Source: DASQBT01 sp049578545 (GTDB lineage: Bacteria > Pseudomonadota > Gammaproteobacteria > Burkholderiales > Thiobacillaceae). Taken from it: a DNA stretch of 64,000 nucleotides. Below the pieces are notes generated by a model. The model searched no databases and was not told the origin of the DNA. It saw nothing but the letters and a program-made list of their open reading frames with translations. The stretch is from assembly GCA_049578545.1 (NCBI GenBank), contig JBAUMF010000052.1, positions 1-64,000 on the forward strand, read 5' to 3'. Position numbers and translations under genes: made by a program. Shown piece by piece: positions 11,109 to 18,300 of this stretch. Numbering within the stretch: the first letter of the stretch is position 1; every line of letters begins with the position of its first letter.

Positions 11109-12185
11109 GTGCTTACGCTCGGACGATATTTGCTGCGTGAGGTCCTGTTCGCAACGGCTCTGGTTCTGCTGGGATTAATCGTCCTGTTTTCCTTTTTTGA
11201 TGTGCTGCATGAAATAGGCGACATGCAGCGCCATGGTGGCTATGGCCTGGCAAAAGTCTTCCTGTACGTTTTTCTTCTTATTCCGGGACATGTTTATGAG
11301 GTCGTGCCTATCGCGGCCCTGATCGGAAGTTTGTATGCCATGTCCAGGCTGGTCGTGAATTCCGAGTTCACTGTGATGCGCACGTCCGGTGTTTCCTCAT
11401 GGAGGGTGGCGAGATACCTGGGGCTCCTGGGTTTGGTCTTTTCTGTGTTTGCACTGCTGAACGGTGAGTTGGTTGCACCGTGGACCGAGCAGGTTGCCCA
11501 GCAAATAAAACTTACGGCAACCAAGTCTGTTGTTGTCCAGCAATTTCAGTCCGGCTTGTGGGCAAAGGATGGCAATTCTTTCATCAATGTTCGGGAAGTG
11601 ATGCCTGATGTCACCCTCAAGGACGTGAGAATCTATCGATTCGACGACAAATGGCGTCTCGTGTCCGCAAGCCGCTCCGAGTCAGCCAAATGGCTTGGTA
11701 ATAGACAATGGGAATTGATCAATATAGCGGAAAGCCAGATTTCGGTTGATGGGGTGAAAACGGGCACTGAAAGGAAGCAGAGGTGGCGCACCGTATTAAG
11801 TCCGGACATATTGTCCGTGTTGCTAGTGGCGCCGGAAAAAATGTCCACCCTTATCCTCTATCGCTACATCCAGCATTTAAAGACGAACAAGCAAAAATCG
11901 TCGCGCTATGAAATTGCGCTTTGGTCAAAATTGTTTTTGCCTCTGGCTACCCCTGTGATGATGTTGCTGGCCTTGCCCTTTGCTTACCATTCCCCGCGTT
12001 CAGGCGGGACCGGCATGCTGGTGTTTCTTGGCATTCTGGCTGGCCTGGGTTTTTACCTGCTTAATCGTCTGTTCGGATATGTTGGCCTGCTGAATGATTG
12101 GCCTCCCCTGCTGGCCGTAATGTTGCCGTCCATATTGATTTTTGCCTTGGCTCTTTTTGCCATCAGCCGGGTTGAAAAGCGATAA
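11109..12185 (+). CDS. lptG: LPS export ABC transporter permease LptG
   Basis: A 358-residue partner of LptF in the LptB2FG extractor. The GTG start is 1 bp after the lptF stop, implying coupling. Features are TM1 with LREVLFATALVLLGL, the conserved MSRLVVNSEFTVMRTSG coupling helix that contacts the LptB ATPase, a periplasmic domain at about 130-265 and three C-terminal TM segments. The length is normal. lptB, lptC and lptA are not in this window. Confidence 0.93.
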   Translation: MLTLGRYLLREVLFATALVLLGLIVLFSFFDVLHEIGDMQRHGGYGLAKVFLYVFLLIPGHVYEVVPIAALIGSLYAMSRLVVNSEFTVMRTSGVSSWRVARYLGLLGLVFSVFALLNGELVAPWTEQVAQQIKLTATKSVVVQQFQSGLWAKDGNSFINVREVMPDVTLKDVRIYRFDDKWRLVSASRSESAKWLGNRQWELINIAESQISVDGVKTGTERKQRWRTVLSPDILSVLLVAPEKMSTLILYRYIQHLKTNKQKSSRYEIALWSKLFLPLATPVMMLLALPFAYHSPRSGGTGMLVFLGILAGLGFYLLNRLFGYVGLLNDWPPLLAVMLPSILIFALALFAISRVEKR

Positions 12186-12238
12186 AGAGCTTATTGATAC
12201 TGCTCCCACCGGTTGCGTCTTTGGTGATGAACAACCCC

Positions 12239-12376
12239 CTAGAACTTGCAGGTCAGCGTTGCAAAGCCGCCTTTTGGGTTTCCAAGCCGCTGCTTCAAGA
12301 CGTTGACTCCGGGGTGTTCGGTTTTGGGGTCATACACTGCGACTTGATGCGCTTTAACTGATCGGGTGGACTTCAG
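12239..12376 (-). other. Unexplained ORF fragment in the lptG-GT2 gap
   Basis: The roughly 310 bp between lptG and the GT2 gene hold a minus-strand frame of 45 codons between two stops, with no start codon or ribosome binding site. Its second half (VYDPKTEHPGVNVLKQRLG onward, ending GGFATLTCKF) looks protein-like. It may be the end of a decayed gene. The family was not recognised. Confidence 0.2.
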
Positions 12377-12496
12377 TCAGCAGGATGTGCATCTCATTGC
12401 CTTCCGCCGCAGATAACGAAATGGAAAGACATTGTCGATCATTCTGTACAATTCGCATTTGAAATGGAACCCAAGACGGTACCCGAGGATAGTCCC

Positions 12497-13570
12497 ATGC
12501 TTCCGCACGAACATCTTCCACAACATCACATTCTTGACCCCGAGAGGAAGCGAATTCCTTTTTCGAATGGCACGGTAAGAGAGTTCGCCGACAAAGACAG
12601 CTTTATCAGAGCACCGCGCAATTGGCTGCCCAGCCTATCCGTAGTCATCCCCTGTTTCAATGAATCTGCCAATCTGAACCGCCTTTTGCCCCGGCTGCAA
12701 GCCACGCTGGAGGCTCTGGTTCCGGAGTGGGAGGTCATCCTGGTGGACGACGGCAGTCGTGATAAAACGCCTGAGCTACTCGAGTTCTGGTCAGGGAAAC
12801 CGGGATTCAATGCAATCCAGTTGTCTCGAAACTTCGGTAAGGAAGCTGCGCTCACCGCGGGTTTGCACGCGACCCGTTGCGAAGTGGCGGTGATGATGGA
12901 TGCTGATATGCAGCATTCGCCTGAGCTCATCACCACCATGCTGGCACAGTGGCAACATGGCTACGATGTGGTGTATGCCGTACGTGAACACCGCCAGGAC
13001 GAGGGTGTAGTCAAGCGCCTGGGGACTCGCTGGTTTTACCGGCTGGTAAATGCTGGCGGGCGATTCCAGGTCCCGCCCGATGCGGGGGACTTCCGCCTGA
13101 TGGACAGGACAGCGATAGATGCCTTGCTAGCCCTGCCGGAAAGAAACCGCTTCATGAAGGGTTTGTACGCTTGGGTCGGATTCGAGACAACGGAGATTAC
13201 CTATGTGCCTGAACCACGTGGCACCGGGCGTAGCGCGTACAGCTTCATTCGTCTACTGAGCCTATCCATAGACGGACTCACCGCCTTTACCACCTGGCCT
13301 TTACGGGTGGCAAGCCTTGTCGGCCTTGCCTTGGCCTTGCTGGCTTTCTGTTATGGAGGCTATCTGGTCGTCGATTATTTGCTGAATGGTAATTCTGCCC
13401 AAGGCTGGACCACGATTGTGGTTGGGTTGATGTTGCTTTCCGGTATTCAGCTGATTGGCCTGGGCGTAATGGGCGAATACGTGAGTCGCATCTTCGAGGA
13501 GGTAAAGGCGCGTCCCTTGTATGTGATCAGACATCAGTCCGGCCGGAGCCTGCGGGAGGACCAGCAATGA
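12497..13570 (+). CDS. Glycosyltransferase family 2, polyprenyl-phosphate sugar transferase (ArnC/GtrB/DPM1-like)
   Basis: A 357-residue GT2 enzyme that moves a sugar from a nucleotide donor to undecaprenyl phosphate on the cytoplasmic face. The GT-A core has SVVIPCFNES, VILVDDGSRD, the metal-binding DAD in MMDADMQHSPE, and GRSAY. Two C-terminal TM segments (TWPLRVASLVGLALALLAF and WTTIVVGLMLLSGIQLIGLG) and the EYVSRIFEE tail match ArnC/GtrB. A GAGGA at 12485-12489 sits 7 nt before the ATG at 12497. An earlier ATG at 12464 is possible but lacks a Shine-Dalgarno. ATGA overlap with the ArnT-like gene shows a shared operon. Confidence 0.88.
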   Translation: MLPHEHLPQHHILDPERKRIPFSNGTVREFADKDSFIRAPRNWLPSLSVVIPCFNESANLNRLLPRLQATLEALVPEWEVILVDDGSRDKTPELLEFWSGKPGFNAIQLSRNFGKEAALTAGLHATRCEVAVMMDADMQHSPELITTMLAQWQHGYDVVYAVREHRQDEGVVKRLGTRWFYRLVNAGGRFQVPPDAGDFRLMDRTAIDALLALPERNRFMKGLYAWVGFETTEITYVPEPRGTGRSAYSFIRLLSLSIDGLTAFTTWPLRVASLVGLALALLAFCYGGYLVVDYLLNGNSAQGWTTIVVGLMLLSGIQLIGLGVMGEYVSRIFEEVKARPLYVIRHQSGRSLREDQQ

Positions 13571-15126
13571 CCTCGGGGTGGGACAAACGCAATGCAGGTC
13601 TGTTCATGCTTGCATTGATCTGGCTTGCAATGACCCTGGGTGCAAGACCGCTGGCGCTGCCGGACGAAGGGCGCTACGTGGGCGTGGCCTGGGAAATGCT
13701 CACTTCGGGAAACTGGTTGTATCCCACCCTGAATGGCCTGCCTTTCTTCCACAAACCACCACTGTTCTACTGGATCACTGCCTGCAGTCTGAGTCTGTTT
13801 GGCACGCATGAATGGGCAAGCCGCCTTGCTCCTCTGCTGGGAGCAGGAATTGCGGCCTTCACCCTGTACGGTTTTGCGCTTCGGCAAAAAGGCAAAATCG
13901 TTGCACGCTGGACTCTATTGATCCTCGTGACCCAGCCCTTCTACTTCGCTGGTGCGCAGTTTGCCAACCTCGACATGCTGGTTGCAGGATTTATCAGCGT
14001 TGCCATACTGCTTGCGGCTGAAGCAGCCCTCAACGCAAACAAGAGTGAACCTTATCAAGGACTTTTGGCGGGCGCCTATGTTGCCGCTGCGCTCGGCGTG
14101 CTGGCCAAAGGCCTGATCGGCATCGTTCTGCCGGGGATGGTGATCGTGATCTGGCTGGCATGGGGCAGGCGCCTGGCACTTCTGTGGAAATTGATCTGGT
14201 TCCCGGGTCTTGCGCTGTTTGCAATTGTCGCCGTGCCATGGTTTGCCGCCATGCAGGCCCGCTTTCCGGACTTTCTGAATTACTTCTTCGTCTATAACCA
14301 CTTCCAGCGTTTTGCCGAAAGTGGCTTCAACAATCCCATGCCGTTCTGGTTCTACCCACCGGTTATTCTGATTCTGATTCTCCCGTGGTCCTTCTGGCTT
14401 CCACCAGCCTGGAAATGTCGCGAACAGAATGGCGAGAAGAAACCCACGATCTGTTCACTGATGTGGATCTGGCTGGCTGTGATAGTAGGATTCTTTTCCA
14501 TTCCCTCATCCAAACTGGTGGGCTATGTCCTGCCTGCGCTGCCGCCTCTGGCTTATCTGCTTGCCGCTGGCCTGGGGCGCAAATGGGGATCTTCTGCTGG
14601 ATGGCCGCGCCCAATGATATGGACCACGGTCCTGGCTGTACTTGTTTGTCTCTCCGCGATCGTTGCCAACAACATTGTCAACACCAAATCAGATAAAAGA
14701 CTGGCTGAAATGATTGCCACTCAACGCCGCGCAGGGGAGCCGGTCGTCTTCCTGAAAAGCCAGTTTTTTGATGTGCCCTTCTATCTGGGCCTGCGTGAGC
14801 CGGTCAAAATTTTTGATGACTGGAGCGAGACGAATGCGCCCATGCGGGATAACTGGCGCAAGGCATTGTACGATGCGGGCAAGTTTGATCCGGCCAGGGC
14901 GCGGATGCTCTTGGTTGACCAGTCGCAACTTGCCCATGCCCTTTGTGAACAATCCGCTACTTGGATTGTGGCGCCCAAGGGTGCTGAGCAGGCATACCCT
15001 TTTCTACGGCACGCTCCCTTGTTGGCGACGCAGGGATCTACGGCCGCCTGGAGGGTGCCTCAAGCTGCAATGGCGGCTAGTGGGCTGTGCCCTGAAATGC
15101 CCAGCGCTGGCTCAATAAGTAAGTGA
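13567..15126 (+). CDS. ArnT-like GT39-family integral membrane glycosyltransferase
   Basis: A 519-residue polytopic membrane protein of the ArnT/PMT fold. After TM1 it carries ALPDEGRYVGVAWEML, containing the catalytic Asp-Glu pair of lipid A aminoarabinose transferases, and then GLPFFHKPPLFYW, the conserved periplasmic loop. About ten further hydrophobic helices and a C-terminal soluble domain (from about 385) follow. It would transfer a sugar from an undecaprenyl carrier to an envelope acceptor such as lipid A at the periplasmic face. It is translationally coupled to the GT2 gene and its 3' end overlaps the convergent gtrA-like gene by 50 bp. Confidence 0.87.
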   Translation: MTSGWDKRNAGLFMLALIWLAMTLGARPLALPDEGRYVGVAWEMLTSGNWLYPTLNGLPFFHKPPLFYWITACSLSLFGTHEWASRLAPLLGAGIAAFTLYGFALRQKGKIVARWTLLILVTQPFYFAGAQFANLDMLVAGFISVAILLAAEAALNANKSEPYQGLLAGAYVAAALGVLAKGLIGIVLPGMVIVIWLAWGRRLALLWKLIWFPGLALFAIVAVPWFAAMQARFPDFLNYFFVYNHFQRFAESGFNNPMPFWFYPPVILILILPWSFWLPPAWKCREQNGEKKPTICSLMWIWLAVIVGFFSIPSSKLVGYVLPALPPLAYLLAAGLGRKWGSSAGWPRPMIWTTVLAVLVCLSAIVANNIVNTKSDKRLAEMIATQRRAGEPVVFLKSQFFDVPFYLGLREPVKIFDDWSETNAPMRDNWRKALYDAGKFDPARARMLLVDQSQLAHALCEQSATWIVAPKGAEQAYPFLRHAPLLATQGSTAAWRVPQAAMAASGLCPEMPSAGSISK

Positions 15127-15469
15127 GAACGGCCACGGAGACGAGGATAAGCGCCAGCAGCAAATAATAAGGAAGCGGACTGATATACAACAGGATCGCA
15201 TAGGAAGATTCGTTGATGACAAAACCTGCTGCAGAGAGCAGAAAGAATCGCCCCGCGGACCGCAATACTGGTGCCCCATGGTCGGCAAAGGTCAAGGAAT
15301 AGTGGCCTCCATAAGACACTCCGAAGGCGCACAGCCAGCCAAGCACATTCGCCTTGAGCGGAACCAGCGCCAGCTTTTCCACGATGAAAACCACCGTGAG
15401 AAAATGAGTGAGGGCAGCTGCGCTTCCCACCAGGATAAAGAGGATGGAGCGACGATGAAGAAAGTACAT
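15077..15469 (-). CDS. GtrA-family small membrane protein (putative polyprenyl-glycan flippase)
   Basis: A 130-residue protein with four predicted TM helices and the GtrA pattern (FILVGSAAALTHFLTV, NVLGWLCAFGVSYGGHYSLTF, and RFFLLSAAGFVINE). The family is thought to flip undecaprenyl-phosphate sugars. The ATG at 15469 has GGAG four nt upstream; an upstream in-frame start at 15499 would add ten atypical residues. It lies on the opposite strand between the ArnT-like and YdjC-like genes and overlaps the ArnT-like 3' end by 50 bp. The surrounding genes suggest it serves the same lipid-linked sugar. Confidence 0.8.
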   Translation of the reverse strand: MYFLHRRSILFILVGSAAALTHFLTVVFIVEKLALVPLKANVLGWLCAFGVSYGGHYSLTFADHGAPVLRSAGRFFLLSAAGFVINESSYAILLYISPLPYYLLLALILVSVAVLTYLLSQRWAFQGTAH

Positions 15470-15507
15470 TTGACTCCGCCAACGGCAATGACCGAACATT
15501 GTACGGG

Positions 15508-16377
15508 ATGACTATTGCCGGGCAAGAACAACACGCACCGGCCAGGATCAGGATCTCCGTATGTGTGGATGATTACGGGCTGCATGAGGGGATCAATCAG
15601 GCGGCAATCAATCTGGCCAGATTGGGCCGCGTGTCTGCAATCAGTTGCCTGGTCGAGGGCCCAGCCTGGAATTCGGGCCTGAATGCCCTTAAGGAGAACG
15701 CTGCCAATACAGAAATTGGCCTGCACCTCAATTTTACCGAGGGATTTGGCCGAAACCTGATCTGCCAGCCACTGTCGAAACTGATTCTTTTGGCTTACAC
15801 ATATCGGCTTAATCGCGCTGCGCTCAAGCAGGATATTCAGCGGCAGTTGGTGACTTTTGAGTCGTCAATGGGCCGCCTGCCGGATTTCATCGATGGCCAT
15901 CAGCACGTGCATCAGTTCCCCATTGTAAGAGATGTTCTTCTTGACGTTCTGGATAATCAACTCTGGCCTGGCAAACCCTGGCTGCGGGCAACCTGCCCGC
16001 CCGAAGCTTGGGCGAATTCAAAACTTCCCAAATCAGTCATATTCAAAGCACGGTTGATCTGCTTGCTCGGCGCATCAGCGTTGGGCAAGCTGGCCGACCG
16101 GCATGGCTACAGCCAGAACCACCATCTCCTCGGGGTATATGGCTTTGATATGTCTGAAACGCGCTATCTGGAGATTCTGCAGACTTGGTTGCAGAGTGCG
16201 GAGGAAGGGGATCTACTCATGTGCCATCCTTCACTGGCCGGCCCCTGGAATGATCCGCTGCTGGAAGCCCGCCAAAATGAGTATCGTGTTCTGTCCAGTG
16301 ATACCTTTCCCGAAATGGTAAACCGTTCTTTTCTCAAGATCGCACCCTTGCGGGAGCAGAATGCCTCAAATTCATGA
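15508..16377 (+). CDS. YdjC/HpnK/ChbG-family carbohydrate deacetylase
   Basis: A 289-residue YdjC-family deacetylase. Metal and catalytic residues are visible: VCVDDYG (Asp21-Asp22), EIGLHLNFTEG, the histidine cluster FIDGHQHVHQFP, and MCHPS near the C-terminus. There is no signal peptide, so it is cytoplasmic. The ATG at 15508 is used; an in-frame TTG lies at 15499. In Francisella NaxD and the Bordetella lgm locus, YdjC-type enzymes deacetylate an undecaprenyl-phosphate N-acetylhexosamine before an ArnT-type transfer to lipid A. The same gene complement here suggests the same step. The alternative is HpnK-type hopanoid glycan deacetylation, but no hopanoid genes are seen nearby. Confidence 0.85.
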   Translation: MTIAGQEQHAPARIRISVCVDDYGLHEGINQAAINLARLGRVSAISCLVEGPAWNSGLNALKENAANTEIGLHLNFTEGFGRNLICQPLSKLILLAYTYRLNRAALKQDIQRQLVTFESSMGRLPDFIDGHQHVHQFPIVRDVLLDVLDNQLWPGKPWLRATCPPEAWANSKLPKSVIFKARLICLLGASALGKLADRHGYSQNHHLLGVYGFDMSETRYLEILQTWLQSAEEGDLLMCHPSLAGPWNDPLLEARQNEYRVLSSDTFPEMVNRSFLKIAPLREQNASNS

Positions 16378-16421
16378 ATCTGCTCTTTTGCGGGTATCGC
16401 CGCAAAATCTGGGCTCGAGCT

Positions 16422-16874
16422 TCAGCGAATCTCAGAATCTGGACTTTTCCAAGGGACATCCTCCAGCCGAAGGCCAAGGAGGCGATCATGAAGAAATTGG
16501 CGATCGCGGTCCAAAAATGCCCATAAAAGCCCAACTCCAAAGAAACACAGACCTAGCAGGGCAATCATGTAACGCAGAATCGCTAAAGGTACTTTGGGTG
16601 GACGCCCGTGTGCGTCCACAAGATGGATATGCCAGGTCTTCATCGGCAAGGTCTGCCCCCATCGCCAGAATGCGACAAAATAGACACCAGTCACCACAAG
16701 CAGGTAGGCCTGGAACATAATTCGCCAAAGGCCGGCAGTCGCATCCTTGTGCATGGCGAGAAAAAGAAACCCGGCGGTCACCCATAGTGCTGACAACAAT
16801 GCCGCCTCATAGAACATTGAGGCCACCCTTCTCTTTATGGAGGGCGTAGGGGAGGGTATTGCAGGTTTTTGCAT
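16422..16874 (-). CDS. RDD-family membrane protein
   Basis: A 150-residue membrane protein of the RDD family: SIKRRVASMFYEAALL (Arg and Asp/Glu-type first helix), three or four hydrophobic segments, and QTLPMKTWHIHLVDAHGRPP followed by DRDRQFLHDRLLGLRL, the characteristic RDD ending. The function is unknown; some members are linked to ion transport. It is convergent to the deacetylase gene and divergent from the DUF2173 genes. Confidence 0.82.
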   Translation of the reverse strand: MQKPAIPSPTPSIKRRVASMFYEAALLSALWVTAGFLFLAMHKDATAGLWRIMFQAYLLVVTGVYFVAFWRWGQTLPMKTWHIHLVDAHGRPPKVPLAILRYMIALLGLCFFGVGLLWAFLDRDRQFLHDRLLGLRLEDVPWKSPDSEIR

Positions 16875-17038
16875 GCTGGCTCTATAGTAAGAAATAAATG
16901 CACTGGTAGACGGCTGATTGGCTTGATAACCGGCGTTAATTTTAAGCGCTAAATAAACATGAACCGAGGAACGGCTGATGGTCTCGCGCTAGAAGAAGGA
17001 CCGGACCGAAACCACTGCGCAGGAAAGAGGAGAGGCGT

Positions 17039-17443
17039 ATGCATGTCATCAAACAACTCATGGCCATCCCTGGGGTGATTGCTGCAGGGGAATTTGCTTA
17101 CCGAGGTGACCGCTTTTCCTACGAGGGCGCCCTGACCAGCGAGTTCGCACGTATGGCGTCCATATTGTGCCGATCTAATACGGTGAGCGTTCATATGCAG
17201 TCGGAAATCTTCAATTCTTTTGCCGAAAATTGTGGTTGTCGACCGGCGCAGGGCTGGATAGTGCGGGGCGGAAACGTCAGCGTGTGCAATATCGGTAACT
17301 ACTTTGCCTTTATCGAGAATCGGCCTGAATTGTTGAATGACGTGATGACCATCATGAGAGCCAAGGTGGGGGATATCGGTGATGATCTCTTGGTTAGTCT
17401 TTATGCCAAGATTGGCGGTGACGTCAACGAAGCTCTCTATTAA
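17039..17443 (+). CDS. DUF2173-like protein, copy 1
   Basis: A 134-residue cytoplasmic protein, first of three adjacent paralogues. Pattern: MAIPGVIAAGEF near the N-terminus, a helical middle with MASILCRSNTVSVHMQSE, then GWIVRGGNVSVCNIGNYFAFIENRP. The order beta-turn-helix-beta-beta-helix recalls Roadblock/LC7 or profilin-like folds; this is a visual impression. It has a C-terminal extension of about 25 residues that the other copies lack. Shine-Dalgarno AGAGGAGAGG at 17026-17034. DUF2173 proteins recur in sulfur-oxidising proteobacteria, but no function is established that I can name. Confidence 0.75.
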   Translation: MHVIKQLMAIPGVIAAGEFAYRGDRFSYEGALTSEFARMASILCRSNTVSVHMQSEIFNSFAENCGCRPAQGWIVRGGNVSVCNIGNYFAFIENRPELLNDVMTIMRAKVGDIGDDLLVSLYAKIGGDVNEALY

Positions 17444-17464
17444 TCCAGGGGACAAAGGGGAAAC

Positions 17465-17809
17465 ATGAATATCGATCAGTTGATGGGGTTGCCAGGAACA
17501 CTTGCTGCCTTTACCTACACCGACAGGGGCGACCTCAAGGATCACCGAATTCGTGAAGGTACCGAAATTACATCGCAGGTTCTGGATCTGCTGGCGCATT
17601 CATGCGTCGCCAATATGGCGGTTGCCACTCTTGAGGCCAGAGGCTGGGAGTCACTGACTGGGCAAAAGGGCTTTGAACCTTTGCAAGGATTTTCCATGAT
17701 CGGTTTGGAATGGTCGGCGGTCGTGAATGGCAATTGCGGCGTGGTGGTGAGAAACCGCGATGTGGATTACGAAGCGGCTTTTAACGCCATTCAATCCTGC
17801 CAGTTTTGA
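17465..17809 (+). CDS. DUF2173-like protein, copy 2 (divergent)
   Basis: A 114-residue paralogue 21 bp after copy 1, with Shine-Dalgarno AAAGGGGAA. It keeps MGLPGTLAAFTYTDRGDL and the GFEPLQGFSMIG hinge, but the SVCxxGN motif of the other two is replaced by SAVVNGNCG, so the shared cysteine is lost. This suggests the three copies have separate roles, possibly as parts of a hetero-oligomer. Confidence 0.7.
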   Translation: MNIDQLMGLPGTLAAFTYTDRGDLKDHRIREGTEITSQVLDLLAHSCVANMAVATLEARGWESLTGQKGFEPLQGFSMIGLEWSAVVNGNCGVVVRNRDVDYEAAFNAIQSCQF

Positions 17810-17820
17810 GGGAGTCCCCG

Positions 17821-18156
17821 ATGTCCCTGAAGAAATTGCTGGTTCTTGATGGCGTCATTGCGGTTTGCCGGTTTCAGGATGATGGCTCCATCATGGATGC
17901 AGCTGGGATGATTCCCAATGAGATGATGGAAAGAATGGCCAAATTTGCCCAGTGGTATCGACGCATGGTGTCTGGCAATACCGATCTGGTATCCCTTTTT
18001 TCGCAGATGCGAGGATGGGCACCATCCAAAGGTTGGATTGTTCATGGCGCGCAGATGTCCGTATGTTCGGTAGGTAACGTCGTGTGCATGGTCCAAAATG
18101 GACAAGGCAGCTTGGATCTGCTGGTAAAGACTTTATCGGATGCCGCCCATGAATAA
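17821..18156 (+). CDS. DUF2173-like protein, copy 3
   Basis: A 111-residue paralogue from the ATG at 17821, with Shine-Dalgarno GAGGGAG at 17808-17814 overlapping the copy 2 stop. An in-frame TTG at 17806 is less likely. It has LVLDGVIAVCRFQDDG, a helical middle (MMERMAKFAQWYRRMVSGNTDLVSLF) and GWIVHGAQMSVCSVGNVVCMVQN, matching copy 1 closely in the second half. A strong terminator follows, so copies 1-3 form one transcript. Confidence 0.75.
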   Translation: MSLKKLLVLDGVIAVCRFQDDGSIMDAAGMIPNEMMERMAKFAQWYRRMVSGNTDLVSLFSQMRGWAPSKGWIVHGAQMSVCSVGNVVCMVQNGQGSLDLLVKTLSDAAHE

Positions 18157-18164
18157 GCGAGTTA

Positions 18165-18205
18165 GCCCACAAAAAACCCGGCTCCAGGCCGGGTTTTTTG
18201 TGGGC
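18165..18205 (+). terminator. Strong rho-independent terminator after the DUF2173 trio
   Basis: A perfect 18-bp inverted repeat (GCCCACAAAAAACCCGGC, loop TCCAG, then its complement) with six T residues inside the 3' arm. The same symmetry makes it usable on both strands. Confidence 0.88.
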
Positions 18206-18300
18206 CTCTGCTCTGAAAGGCGCACCAATTCTTGACCTGCGACAGATAAAACGTTTAACCTAATCAATTCACCAAAGATTTTGATTTTTTGACCTTTTTT

